NCBI GenBank assembly: GCA_021153265.1
Contig: JAGKTU010000092.1
Location: 1 to 8,394, forward strand
Length of the DNA stretch: 8,394 bases
Direction: 5' to 3'
From: Clostridia bacterium
Lineage (GTDB): Bacteria > Bacillota > Clostridia > Oscillospirales > Oscillospiraceae
Of this stretch, positions 1 through 5,181 are shown piece by piece. The notes below the pieces were generated by a model, which saw only the letters and a program-made list of their open reading frames with translations, did not search any database and had not been told where the DNA came from. The translations under genes were made by a program, and so were the position numbers. The first letter of the stretch is position 1. Each line of letters begins with the position of its first letter.

Positions 1-1
1 G

Positions 2-595
2 ACGCATCCCGTTCAGCTGGATACCTTTCTGAGCTGGAGACCGGAAAACACACTGCTCGCAGTAATAACAGTGGTGTTTGTCTTTACTCTAAAAGCCCTT
101 ACCGTGTTTATTCCGCTGAGACCGCTTCAAATCATGACAGGTCATCTTTTCAGTGCGCCTGCTGCTGTTGCTGTCAATGTACTGGGGCAACTGATTGTGG
201 CATCTGTTCCCTATTGGACCGGAAGAAAGGCCGGACAGAAAAAGGTGCGGACTTTGCTGGAAAAGCATCCGAAAGCCAGTGCCATTCTGACAATCCAGAA
301 CCGAAACCCATTGGCTGCCAGCTTTTTCCCGAGAGCCTGCGCTTTTCCCCTGGGCGACTTGGTGACCATGTACCTGGGTGCTACCGGGATTCCTTATGGA
401 TGTAATGTGATCGGGAGCGTCCTGGGTTGCCTTCCCAGTATGTTGCTGGCAACCTTTCTGGGCGCCAGCATTCAGGAACCGGATTCTCCGGAATTCTGGC
501 TGGCACTGATATTGAATATTGCCTGGATCGTGGTATCCGGTCTGGTTTTTTATTTGTATCGGAAATACAGTGTCCGAAAGGAGGTCACACCATGA
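2..595 (+). CDS. VTT-domain (TVP38/TMEM64, DedA-superfamily) membrane protein, 5'-truncated by the window
   Basis: The reading frame is open from base 2 to the TGA at 593-595, so the true start lies upstream of the window; the GTG at 71 falls inside a hydrophobic helix and is unlikely to be the start. About 197 residues are visible. They show alternating hydrophobic segments, a conserved proline/glycine stretch near the front (IPLRPLQIMTGHLF), a G-R-x-x-G element (YWTGRKAG), and later an R-x-x-x-x-P-x-x-D pattern (PRACAFPLGD) followed by a small-residue-rich segment and a C-terminal helix. This matches the VTT (SNARE-associated, PF09335) fold of the TVP38 branch. Members of this superfamily are integral membrane proteins, several shown to act as lipid scramblases or undecaprenyl-phosphate flippases; the substrate here cannot be read from sequence. 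Its stop overlaps the start of the cardiolipin synthase gene (ATGA), which suggests translational coupling and a shared role in membrane lipid handling. Confidence 0.85.
   Translation, partial: THPVQLDTFLSWRPENTLLAVITVVFVFTLKALTVFIPLRPLQIMTGHLFSAPAAVAVNVLGQLIVASVPYWTGRKAGQKKVRTLLEKHPKASAILTIQNRNPLAASFFPRACAFPLGDLVTMYLGATGIPYGCNVIGSVLGCLPSMLLATFLGASIQEPDSPEFWLALILNIAWIVVSGLVFYLYRKYSVRKEVTP
577..585 (+). promoter_or_regulatory. Ribosome binding site fixing the cardiolipin synthase start
   Basis: AAAGGAGGT lies six bases before the ATG at 592. It decides between that start and the in-frame ATG at 427, which would bury 55 extra residues in the upstream gene and has no comparable site. Confidence 0.85.
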
Positions 596-2139
596 AACAA
601 AAACGGTTTCCCGGATGGCTGTGGAAGCTTTTGCGCCGTAGATTTCTGATTGCCTTTCTGATCATTGTACAGGCGACCTTCTTTGTCTATTTGATCGCCA
701 GCGGCAGTATGCTGTCCCAAAGGCTGAGCCGCGGCTTAAGCATTATCAGCATTCTGGTAGTACTCTATATCGTTTCCAAACGGGACAAAGGCGCCTATAA
801 AACGCTATGGGTTTTTCTGATCCTGTCCTTCCCCATTTTGGGAGGACTGCTCTATCTTATGGTCAAATTCCAGACCCCCACCAAAAAGATGCAGCGGGAT
901 ATTCAGCGGATCCAAGAGGTTACTAGGGCATTATATCCCCTCCCGGACGACAGTTACATAGATGCAAGGGAGAAGACCGGCAGTCATTTCTCCCAAGTTC
1001 GTTACCTGCAGAACTATGCCGGTTTTCCTGTCTATTCCAACACCCAAACTACCTACCTGGAATTGGGTGAATGCTTTCACGAGCGGCTGCTGCAGGAGCT
1101 TGAAAAAGCAGAGCATTACATATTCCTGGAGTTTTTCATCATTCAGGACGGTGTGTTTTGGGGTTCTATATTGGAAGTCCTCAAGCGAAAGGTCAGCCAG
1201 GGTGTTAAGGTTCGGGTTCTTTATGACGATCTCGGATGCTTCATTATGCTGCCCACAGATTTTGTGCAGCAGATGGAGAAGCTTGGAATGGAATGTGCCA
1301 TGTTCAATCCCTTCCGCCCCTTCCTGACGATGAAACAAAACAACCGGGATCACAGAAAAATTGTGGTCATTGATGGCAAGGCCGCCTTTACCGGCGGCAT
1401 CAATCTGGCAGATGAATATATCAATGCCAGGGAAAAATACGGCCACTGGAAAGATTCCGGTGTTCTGCTGGAAGGAAAAGCCGCATGGAGCTTCACACTG
1501 ATGTTTCTGGAAATGTGGGAGCTTTGCACAAAGTGCGGAGAAGATATTGCCTCCTACTACCCATGGCAGTTTACCGGCTGTAATATGGAACCCGACGGAT
1601 TGGTGATTCCCTATGCCGACAGTCCCATGGACAGCGAAAATGTAGGGGAGCATGTCTATCTGCAGATTCTGAACGAAGCACAGGACTATGTGTATATCAA
1701 CACCCCCTATCTGATTCTGGACGACAGTATGGTTTCCGCCCTGTGCTTAGCTGCCAAGCGAGGTGTGGATGTGCGGATTGTCACCCCCCATCGCTGGGAT
1801 AAATTTCTGGTGCATATGACCACCCGTTCCTATTACCGGGAACTGATTCGCGCCGGAGTGAAGGTTTACGAGTACTCCAACGGATTCATCCATGCAAAGT
1901 CCTTTGTCAGCGACGATCTGATTGCCACCGTCGGCACCACAAATCTGGATTTCCGCAGCCTGTATCTGCACTTTGAGTGCGGTACCTGGATGTACGGCAG
2001 CCGCGCTGTGATGCAGGTGAGGGAGGATTTTGTGGAAACCCTTGCGACCTGCCAGCAGATCCAGGAAAAGGACTGTGCGAAAAATCCTGCCGCAAAGCTG
2101 TTTCAGGAAGTCCTGAGGCTGTTTGCCCCGCTTATGTAG
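592..2139 (+). CDS. cls: Cardiolipin synthase (phospholipase D superfamily)
   Basis: Encodes 515 residues, a normal length for a bacterial ClsA-type enzyme, which joins two phosphatidylglycerol molecules into cardiolipin and glycerol at the cytoplasmic membrane. The N-terminus is basic, followed by hydrophobic segments near residues 18-38, 46-62 and 70-92, the last two matching the usual PLDc_N membrane anchor. Two PLD domains follow. Each carries a complete HxKxxxxD motif: H254, K256, D261 (DHRKIVVIDG, followed by FTGGIN) and H434, K436, D441 (IHAKSFVSDD, followed by GTTNLD), so both catalytic halves look intact. The start at 592 is chosen because of the strong ribosome site and the ATGA overlap with the VTT gene. 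A hairpin terminator follows 15 bases after the stop. Family assignment is very secure; PG as substrate is inferred from the family. Confidence 0.95.
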   Translation: MKQKRFPGWLWKLLRRRFLIAFLIIVQATFFVYLIASGSMLSQRLSRGLSIISILVVLYIVSKRDKGAYKTLWVFLILSFPILGGLLYLMVKFQTPTKKMQRDIQRIQEVTRALYPLPDDSYIDAREKTGSHFSQVRYLQNYAGFPVYSNTQTTYLELGECFHERLLQELEKAEHYIFLEFFIIQDGVFWGSILEVLKRKVSQGVKVRVLYDDLGCFIMLPTDFVQQMEKLGMECAMFNPFRPFLTMKQNNRDHRKIVVIDGKAAFTGGINLADEYINAREKYGHWKDSGVLLEGKAAWSFTLMFLEMWELCTKCGEDIASYYPWQFTGCNMEPDGLVIPYADSPMDSENVGEHVYLQILNEAQDYVYINTPYLILDDSMVSALCLAAKRGVDVRIVTPHRWDKFLVHMTTRSYYRELIRAGVKVYEYSNGFIHAKSFVSDDLIATVGTTNLDFRSLYLHFECGTWMYGSRAVMQVREDFVETLATCQQIQEKDCAKNPAAKLFQEVLRLFAPLM

Positions 2140-2154
2140 AAACGCAAAACCACA

Positions 2155-2190
2155 AAAAGCACGCACTTCCCATTGGAGGTGCGTGCTTTT
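2155..2190. terminator. Two-way hairpin terminator between convergent cls and cadD
   Basis: AAAAGCACGCAC (2155-2166) pairs perfectly with GTGCGTGCTTTT (2179-2190) around a 12-base loop. The A-run on one side and the T-run on the other give a U-tract in both transcripts, so it can end cls on the plus strand and the cadD-type gene on the minus strand. Confidence 0.85.
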
Positions 2191-2210
2191 CCATAAGAAT
2201 TTTTTTCGAA

Positions 2211-2774
2211 TTAACCTAACAATCCACTGTCCAGAATAATGAACATACCCAAAGCGATGAACACCACCGGGATGGCAATATTCTTGTACTTTTCAATAAC
2301 GGCCTTGACCCTTGGGAACTCTGCCAGAGAATTGGCAAACCATACCCAAGCAGCAGTCATAAGCGTAAAGACGGCAACCGCCCAAATTCTCTCGGCGGTG
2401 GAGAATCCGGTAAACAAGGGGATATACACGCCCACATTATCAGCACCGTTTCCCAGCGTAATCATGGCCATACCCAAAAGGCCTGCTCCTTTTGCAGAGG
2501 TCTCATCGTCGTCATCATGATCAAAACAAGCCTTAATGCCCAGTCCAATGGGTACAAGGCCCAATAGTCCTACATATTTCAGCGGCAGGTTTTGCAGGCC
2601 AAAGGCACCCAGCATACTGATTACGGTAATCAGCTCTACACCGAGAAAATGTCCGGCAATAAGCTTCCTTTTTGCTGCACCCTGAACTTGAGAAAGCAGG
2701 ATCATAATAACGAAAATATCATCAATATTTGTACTGATGTAAGCAATGACGGATGTAAAAATGGAAGTCAGCAT
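2211..2774 (-). CDS. cadD: CadD-type cadmium resistance transporter
   Basis: Encodes about 187 residues of very hydrophobic protein with roughly five to six membrane segments, matching the Cad family (PF03596) of the LysE superfamily, whose studied members export cadmium. Visible family elements are the N-terminal helix with STNIDDIFVI (D18, D19) and the later GNGADNVGVYIPLF (N109, D112, N113). A short acidic, Cys- and His-containing loop, CFDHDDDDE at residues 83-91, sits between helices and could bind metal (inference). Two in-frame ATGs exist, at 2780 and 2774. The ribosome site AAAGGAG abuts the first with no spacing and lies six bases before the second, so 2774 is preferred. No ArsR/CadC-type regulator is adjacent. 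The name rests on family resemblance; other cations are possible. Confidence 0.85.
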   Translation of the reverse strand: MLTSIFTSVIAYISTNIDDIFVIMILLSQVQGAAKRKLIAGHFLGVELITVISMLGAFGLQNLPLKYVGLLGLVPIGLGIKACFDHDDDDETSAKGAGLLGMAMITLGNGADNVGVYIPLFTGFSTAERIWAVAVFTLMTAAWVWFANSLAEFPRVKAVIEKYKNIAIPVVFIALGMFIILDSGLLG

Positions 2775-2780
2775 AGGCAT

Positions 2781-2787
2781 CTCCTTT
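2781..2787 (-). promoter_or_regulatory. Ribosome binding site deciding the cadD start
   Basis: On the minus strand AAAGGAG is immediately followed by ATG-CCT-ATG. Zero spacing to the first ATG and six bases to the second point to the second (2774) as the main start. Confidence 0.65.
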
Positions 2788-2800
2788 ATCAGATGCTGGC

Positions 2801-2829
2801 ATTATACCATTTACAGCAAGACGTTGCAA
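2801..2829 (-). promoter_or_regulatory. Sigma-A promoter of the cadD-type gene
   Basis: Read on the minus strand, -35 TTGCAA (2824-2829) is separated by 17 bases from a perfect -10 TATAAT (2801-2806). The transcript would start near 2794, giving a short leader of about 20 bases that includes the ribosome site. No obvious metal-regulator operator is visible. Confidence 0.75.
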
Positions 2830-3340
2830 TATGGGTATTCCAAATGTATAAATGCGCCCGCTGATATCGACTGTTCAACTGGTAAAGACCCACCAAAAAC
2901 ACTTCAAAGATATTGGTGCAGCAGGGGCTGTAGCTGAGGCTGAGGATGGTATCATTAGGGTAAAAATGCAAGTAAGAATCCGAGAAATAGTATGAAATTT
3001 TCAGTAAAAACAGGTCCAAACTATGATGATCTTAAAAGTGCCATAGAGAAAATCTCTCAGACTGGAAAAAGGTGACGTTATCTGCACCAGACTGATTTTG
3101 CCAGCCGTATTCCCGGCAGCCATAAAAACACGCAATTCGGAGGGGTTCTGTGAGGACAATTTGCTTCTGCAAATGTCCGAACAGAACAGCCAGGGAGGGG
3201 CAAGACCGACCATGCTTACAATTCCGATACACATCAGCCCCGTGCAGGCAGACAATTCCTACTTGCTTACCAAAATCAATGGTGGTCGCTGTTCCAACAC
3301 ACACCCCGGCAGTCACAAAACCATGCATACAATTCCAACA
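2830..3340. other. Intergenic stretch without a recognisable gene; possible gene remnant
   Basis: About 500 bases between the cadD promoter and the xre terminator hold no open frame with a ribosome site and a recognisable protein. On the plus strand a 47-residue frame (2852-2995, with the protein-like segment GAAGAVAEAEDGIIRVKM) overlaps by ATGA a 27-residue frame (2992-3075), both without a clear ribosome site. On the minus strand two overlapping frames (3032-3382 and 3001-3255) alternate in hydrophobicity but neither reads as a known family, and the first runs through the xre terminator. A near-exact 16-base direct repeat, CCATGC[T/A]TACAATTCC, occurs at 3210-3225 and 3321-3336, with an extra ACAATTCC at 3252-3259. 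A decayed coding region is a reasonable but unproven reading. Confidence 0.4.
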
Positions 3341-3377
3341 AAAAAGAGGATGCTGCCCATCAAGGCTGCATCCTCTT
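3340..3377 (-). terminator. Intrinsic terminator of the XRE regulator gene
   Basis: AAGAGGATGC (3344-3353) pairs with GCATCCTCTT (3368-3377). The stem extends through a T-T mismatch into GCC/GGC around a CATCAA loop. On the minus strand it is followed by a run of six T (complement of 3340-3345), just after the stop of the XRE gene. Confidence 0.9.
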
Positions 3378-3382
3378 ATCAA

Positions 3383-3721
3383 TTATTTGGATCTGTACTT
3401 ATCCATCTCCAACAGGATCTTGAACAGCTGTTCCTGCTCATCGGGTGTCTTTGCAGAGAGAAATTCATAACACTCCAGAGGGATATTTCTGCTGCCATCA
3501 TTCTGCCCACCCAGTTGCTCAAACAGCTTGGACATAGGGAGGTTGAGTGCGGTTGCGATCTTCTCAATGCTTTCAATGGTTGCATTCTTCTCGCCCCGTT
3601 CCAGCTGACCGATATATGTGGGGTGACAGCTGGACATCTCTGCCAACTTCTCCTGGCTGAGTCCGGCCTTTGTCCGGTAATTTCTGATTCTCTGTCCAAC
3701 AGCCTTTGCGATTTCACTCAT
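3383..3721 (-). CDS. XRE-family helix-turn-helix transcriptional regulator
   Basis: Encodes 112 residues. Residues about 8-66 form a typical HTH_3/XRE DNA-binding domain: IRNYRTKAGLSQEKLAEMS, a recognition helix around residues 33-42 (PTYIGQLERG), then TIESIEKIATALNLPMSKLF. The C-terminal tail of about 45 residues is charged and ends in a predicted helix (DEQEQLFKILLEMDKYR), probably for dimerisation. The start at 3721 has only a weak AAAGGG upstream. The gene is transcribed away from the SLOG gene, and the space between them carries two CTATAARTAT boxes that are plausible binding sites, so this protein probably represses the SLOG gene and perhaps itself (inference). Such small XRE proteins are common in mobile elements and in ordinary chromosomes alike; nothing here shows which. 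Confidence 0.9.
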   Translation of the reverse strand: MSEIAKAVGQRIRNYRTKAGLSQEKLAEMSSCHPTYIGQLERGEKNATIESIEKIATALNLPMSKLFEQLGGQNDGSRNIPLECYEFLSAKTPDEQEQLFKILLEMDKYRSK

Positions 3722-3755
3722 AGACGAAACACACCCTTTCTGCGATATATCTAGT

Positions 3756-3825
3756 CTATAAATATGGAAAACGATTATCCACAGACTATTGATATTGATT
3801 CCAAGGGGTTATATACTATAAGTAT
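3756..3825. promoter_or_regulatory. Candidate operator boxes between xre and SLOG genes
   Basis: CTATAAATAT at 3756-3765 and CTATAAGTAT at 3816-3825 match at nine of ten positions and lie 60 bases apart, close to the xre start and on the SLOG promoter respectively. The second is part of a perfect inverted repeat ATACT-ATA-AGTAT (3813-3825). An additional inverted pair TAGTCT (3752-3757) and AGACTA (3783-3788) lies between them. Binding by the adjacent XRE protein is inference. Confidence 0.45.
3789..3817 (+). promoter_or_regulatory. Sigma-A promoter of the SLOG gene
   Basis: -35 TTGATA (3789-3794), 17-base spacer, -10 TATACT (3812-3817). The transcript would begin near 3825, about 30 bases before the ATG at 3856. 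The -10 overlaps the inverted repeat at 3813-3825, a classic position for repression. Confidence 0.65.
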
Positions 3826-3855
3826 CGATATATTCAAATGGAGTGCTGATAGTAT

Positions 3856-4329
3856 ATGTCTGAATGGAAGAGCTGTTTCTTTATGGGTCATCGGGAGGCA
3901 GATGAACGGTTGCTTCCCAGACTGGAACTGATAATTGAACGGTTGATCCAGGAAGATTGTGTCCGCTATTTCTATGTTGGTGGATATGGCGGCTTTGATC
4001 GGATCGCTGCCGCTGCTGTCAAGCGGGCAAAACAGAAGTATCCGGACATTACCCTGATGCTTGTGCTGCCGTATCATCCCGCTGAGCGCCCCACAGAGGC
4101 TCCTAACGGCTTTGATGGGACATATCATCCGGAAGGGTTGGAGAACACACCGAGGAGATACGCAATTGTGCGTACCAATCAAATTTTGGTCGACACTTGC
4201 GATTGGTTGGTTTGTTTCGTTCGTCACGGTGCCAGCAATTCCCGGAATCTGCTGGAGTACGCTCGACGGCGAGAGGAAAAGGGCCTGATTCAGATCATCA
4301 ACATTGCAGAAGGTGAATCGCAAATATAA
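3856..4329 (+). CDS. SLOG-domain (DUF1273/YpsA-like) protein
   Basis: Encodes 157 residues that form essentially one SLOG (SMF/DprA-LOG, Rossmann-like) domain. Visible marks are an N-terminal strand leading to FMGHR (residues 9-13, the family's F-T-G-H-R element with T replaced by M), then VGGYGGFDRIAA (41-52), a hydrophobic strand TLMLVLPYHP (66-75), and a C-terminal CDWLVCFVRHGASNSRNLLEYA segment. SLOG domains are known or predicted to bind nucleotides or nucleotide derivatives; some hydrolyse them and others sense them in biological-conflict systems. No catalytic assignment is possible from sequence. There is no fused effector, and no neighbour other than the divergent XRE regulator. GGAG (3840-3843) lies 12 bases before the ATG, a longish spacing. 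A hairpin terminator follows at once, so the gene is a single-gene unit. Confidence 0.8.
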   Translation: MSEWKSCFFMGHREADERLLPRLELIIERLIQEDCVRYFYVGGYGGFDRIAAAAVKRAKQKYPDITLMLVLPYHPAERPTEAPNGFDGTYHPEGLENTPRRYAIVRTNQILVDTCDWLVCFVRHGASNSRNLLEYARRREEKGLIQIINIAEGESQI

Positions 4330-4332
4330 AGA

Positions 4333-4371
4333 TCCCGCGGTTTCTCCTACACTATCAGAAAAACCGCGGGA
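4333..4371 (+). terminator. Hairpin terminator after the SLOG gene
   Basis: TCCCGCGGTTT (4333-4343) pairs perfectly with AAACCGCGGGA (4361-4371) around a 17-base loop. The following bases are T-rich but interrupted (ATTATTGTTTT). It begins three bases after the stop codon. Confidence 0.75.
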
Positions 4372-4386
4372 ATTATTGTTTTGAGC

Positions 4387-4420
4387 AAAAGAAATCCCAC
4401 CTGATTACTCAGGTGGGATT
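4387..4420 (-). terminator. Intrinsic terminator of the tRNA unit
   Basis: AATCCCACCTGA (4393-4404) and TCAGGTGGGATT (4409-4420) form a perfect 12-bp stem with a TTAC loop. On the minus strand it is followed by TCTTTT, giving a near-continuous U-tract, so it fits the end of the tRNA transcript. Confidence 0.8.
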
Positions 4421-4431
4421 CTTTCAGTGAA

Positions 4432-4472
4432 CGCAAATACATTCCTCACAATGTGCAGGGTTCGTATTTGCG
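4432..4472 (-). ncRNA. Structured trailer between tRNA-Glu and the terminator
   Basis: CGCAAATAC (4432-4440) and GTATTTGCG (4464-4472) are a perfect 9-base inverted repeat enclosing a second small pairing (CCTCAC at 4444-4449 with GTGCAGG at 4453-4459, one bulged base). Co-transcribed with the tRNAs on the minus strand, this would be released as a short hairpin RNA when tRNA-Glu is matured. Whether it has a function of its own is unknown. Confidence 0.4.
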
Positions 4473-4477
4473 CGTCA

Positions 4478-4552
4478 TGGTGACCCGTACGGGAATCGAA
4501 CCCATGTTACCGCCGTGAAAGGGCGGTGTCTTAACCGCTTGACCAACGGGCC
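4478..4552 (-). tRNA. tRNA-Glu (anticodon TTC)
   Basis: Full cloverleaf on the minus strand: acceptor GGCCCGT pairing with ACGGGTC (one G-U), a serine-like short-variable-loop-free class I layout, D-loop CAAGCGGTTAAG, anticodon stem CCGCC/GGCGG with loop CTTTCAC, and T-arm GGGTTCGATTCCC. The anticodon is the complement of 4517-4519. The 3' CCA is encoded (TGG at 4478-4480). It directly follows tRNA-Met with no spacer. Confidence 0.97.
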
Positions 4553-4628
4553 TGGTAGCGGCAATCTGATTCGAACAGATGACATACCGGGTATGAACCG
4601 GCTACTCTACCAACTGAGTTATGCCGCC
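4553..4628 (-). tRNA. tRNA-Met (anticodon CAT), elongator type
   Basis: Full cloverleaf on the minus strand: acceptor GGCGGCA with TGCCGCT (G1-U72 wobble), D-arm ACTC/GAGT, anticodon loop TTCATAC, T-arm CTGTTCGAATCAG, and encoded CCA (4553-4555). The anticodon is the complement of 4593-4595. The paired first position and lack of the three G-C anticodon-stem pairs of initiators argue for elongator tRNA-Met. A tRNA-Ile2 read by lysidine modification is less likely but cannot be fully excluded by eye. Confidence 0.92.
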
Positions 4629-4642
4629 ATGTGTGGTCAAAG

Positions 4643-4664
4643 GATTTCGGGCACCGCCGAAATC
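4643..4664 (-). promoter_or_regulatory. Hairpin in the leader of the tRNA transcript
   Basis: GATTTCGG (4643-4650) and CCGAAATC (4657-4664) form a perfect 8-bp stem with a six-base loop, lying between the predicted transcription start (near 4667) and the first tRNA base (4628). It would sit in the leader removed by RNase P. Confidence 0.55.
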
Positions 4665-4673
4665 AGCTTCCTT

Positions 4674-4702
4674 ATTATACCCAACGGATAACGATTTGTC
4701 AA
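4674..4702 (-). promoter_or_regulatory. Perfect-consensus sigma-A promoter of the tRNA unit
   Basis: On the minus strand TTGACA (complement of 4697-4702), a 17-base spacer and TATAAT (complement of 4674-4679): both hexamers and the spacing match consensus exactly, as expected for stable-RNA genes. Confidence 0.92.
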
Positions 4703-4758
4703 GGCATTTTTTTGTTTTTTTCGAGGAAATTTTGGGTATGATTTTCGGGGGTGAAATC

Positions 4759-5133
4759 ATGAATTTTTGGAGAAAAACGATCCTTTTTTATGTGGCCGGT
4801 TGCATCTATGTGTGCATGGAGCTATTATGGCGGGGCAGAAGCCACGGAAGCATGTTCGTCGCCGGAGGCATCTGCTTTCTGCTGCTGGGGCGGCTGAACG
4901 AAGTGGAGCCGCGGCTGCCACTGCCCCTCCGGGCGGCGGTGGGGGCGCTGGTCATCACCATGGTGGAGCTTGGCACGGGACTGCTGGTGAACCGGGGATA
5001 CGATGTCTGGGACTACCGGGGACAGCCCGGAAACCTCTGGGGGCAGGTCTGCCCGGGGTTTATGCTCATCTGGCTGGTGCTGGCGCCCATCGCATGGACG
5101 GTTTACGAAAAACTGAAGATCAGACTGCCTTGA
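4759..5133 (+). CDS. Small CmpB-type (PF06541) membrane protein, 'putative ABC transporter permease'
   Basis: Encodes 124 residues with about four hydrophobic segments (near 8-23, 31-45, 57-77 and 98-117). The stretch TMVELGTG (E70), then VWDYRGQPGNLWGQVCP (W84-Y86, N92, G95-Q96), is the recognisable signature of the CmpB family, commonly labelled 'putative ABC transporter permease' though no transport function is established for most members. The start at 4759 is chosen because GGGGGTG lies five bases upstream; an ATG at 4738 with a weaker site would add seven residues. It is followed 48 bases later by the S26-like peptidase, and the two are probably co-transcribed. A weak TTGTTT-18-TATGAT promoter may lie at 4712-4741. 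Confidence 0.75.
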   Translation: MNFWRKTILFYVAGCIYVCMELLWRGRSHGSMFVAGGICFLLLGRLNEVEPRLPLPLRAAVGALVITMVELGTGLLVNRGYDVWDYRGQPGNLWGQVCPGFMLIWLVLAPIAWTVYEKLKIRLP

Positions 5134-5181
5134 CAAGCCGACTGCATCGGGGTATGATAGCAAAAAAAGGAGGTGCGGCCC

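Noticed and set aside
427..591. In-frame upstream ATG that would lengthen cardiolipin synthase by 55 residues
   Set aside because: No ribosome site, buried in the VTT gene, and the added residues are not a family feature; the ATG at 592 has an ideal site.
931..1653. Long minus-strand open frame opposite cls
   Set aside because: It is the complement of a secure gene, has no ribosome site, and its composition (rich in His, Gln, Ile) is that of an antisense frame.
3098..3754. Long plus-strand open frame of 218 codons across the intergenic stretch and the xre gene
   Set aside because: Half of it is antisense to the secure XRE gene and it crosses that gene's terminator; no ribosome site or recognisable domain.
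2800..4480. Possible integrated element ending at the 3' end of tRNA-Glu (cadD, gene remnant, XRE, SLOG)
   Set aside because: No integrase and no second copy of the tRNA 3' end (attachment-site repeat) is present in the window.
4553..4628. Initiator tRNA-fMet
   Set aside because: Position 1 pairs with 72 (G-U) and the anticodon stem lacks the three consecutive G-C pairs of initiators.
5173..5181. GTG start at 5173 for the S26-like peptidase
   Set aside because: The codon lies within the ribosome binding site itself; ATG 5182 has correct spacing.
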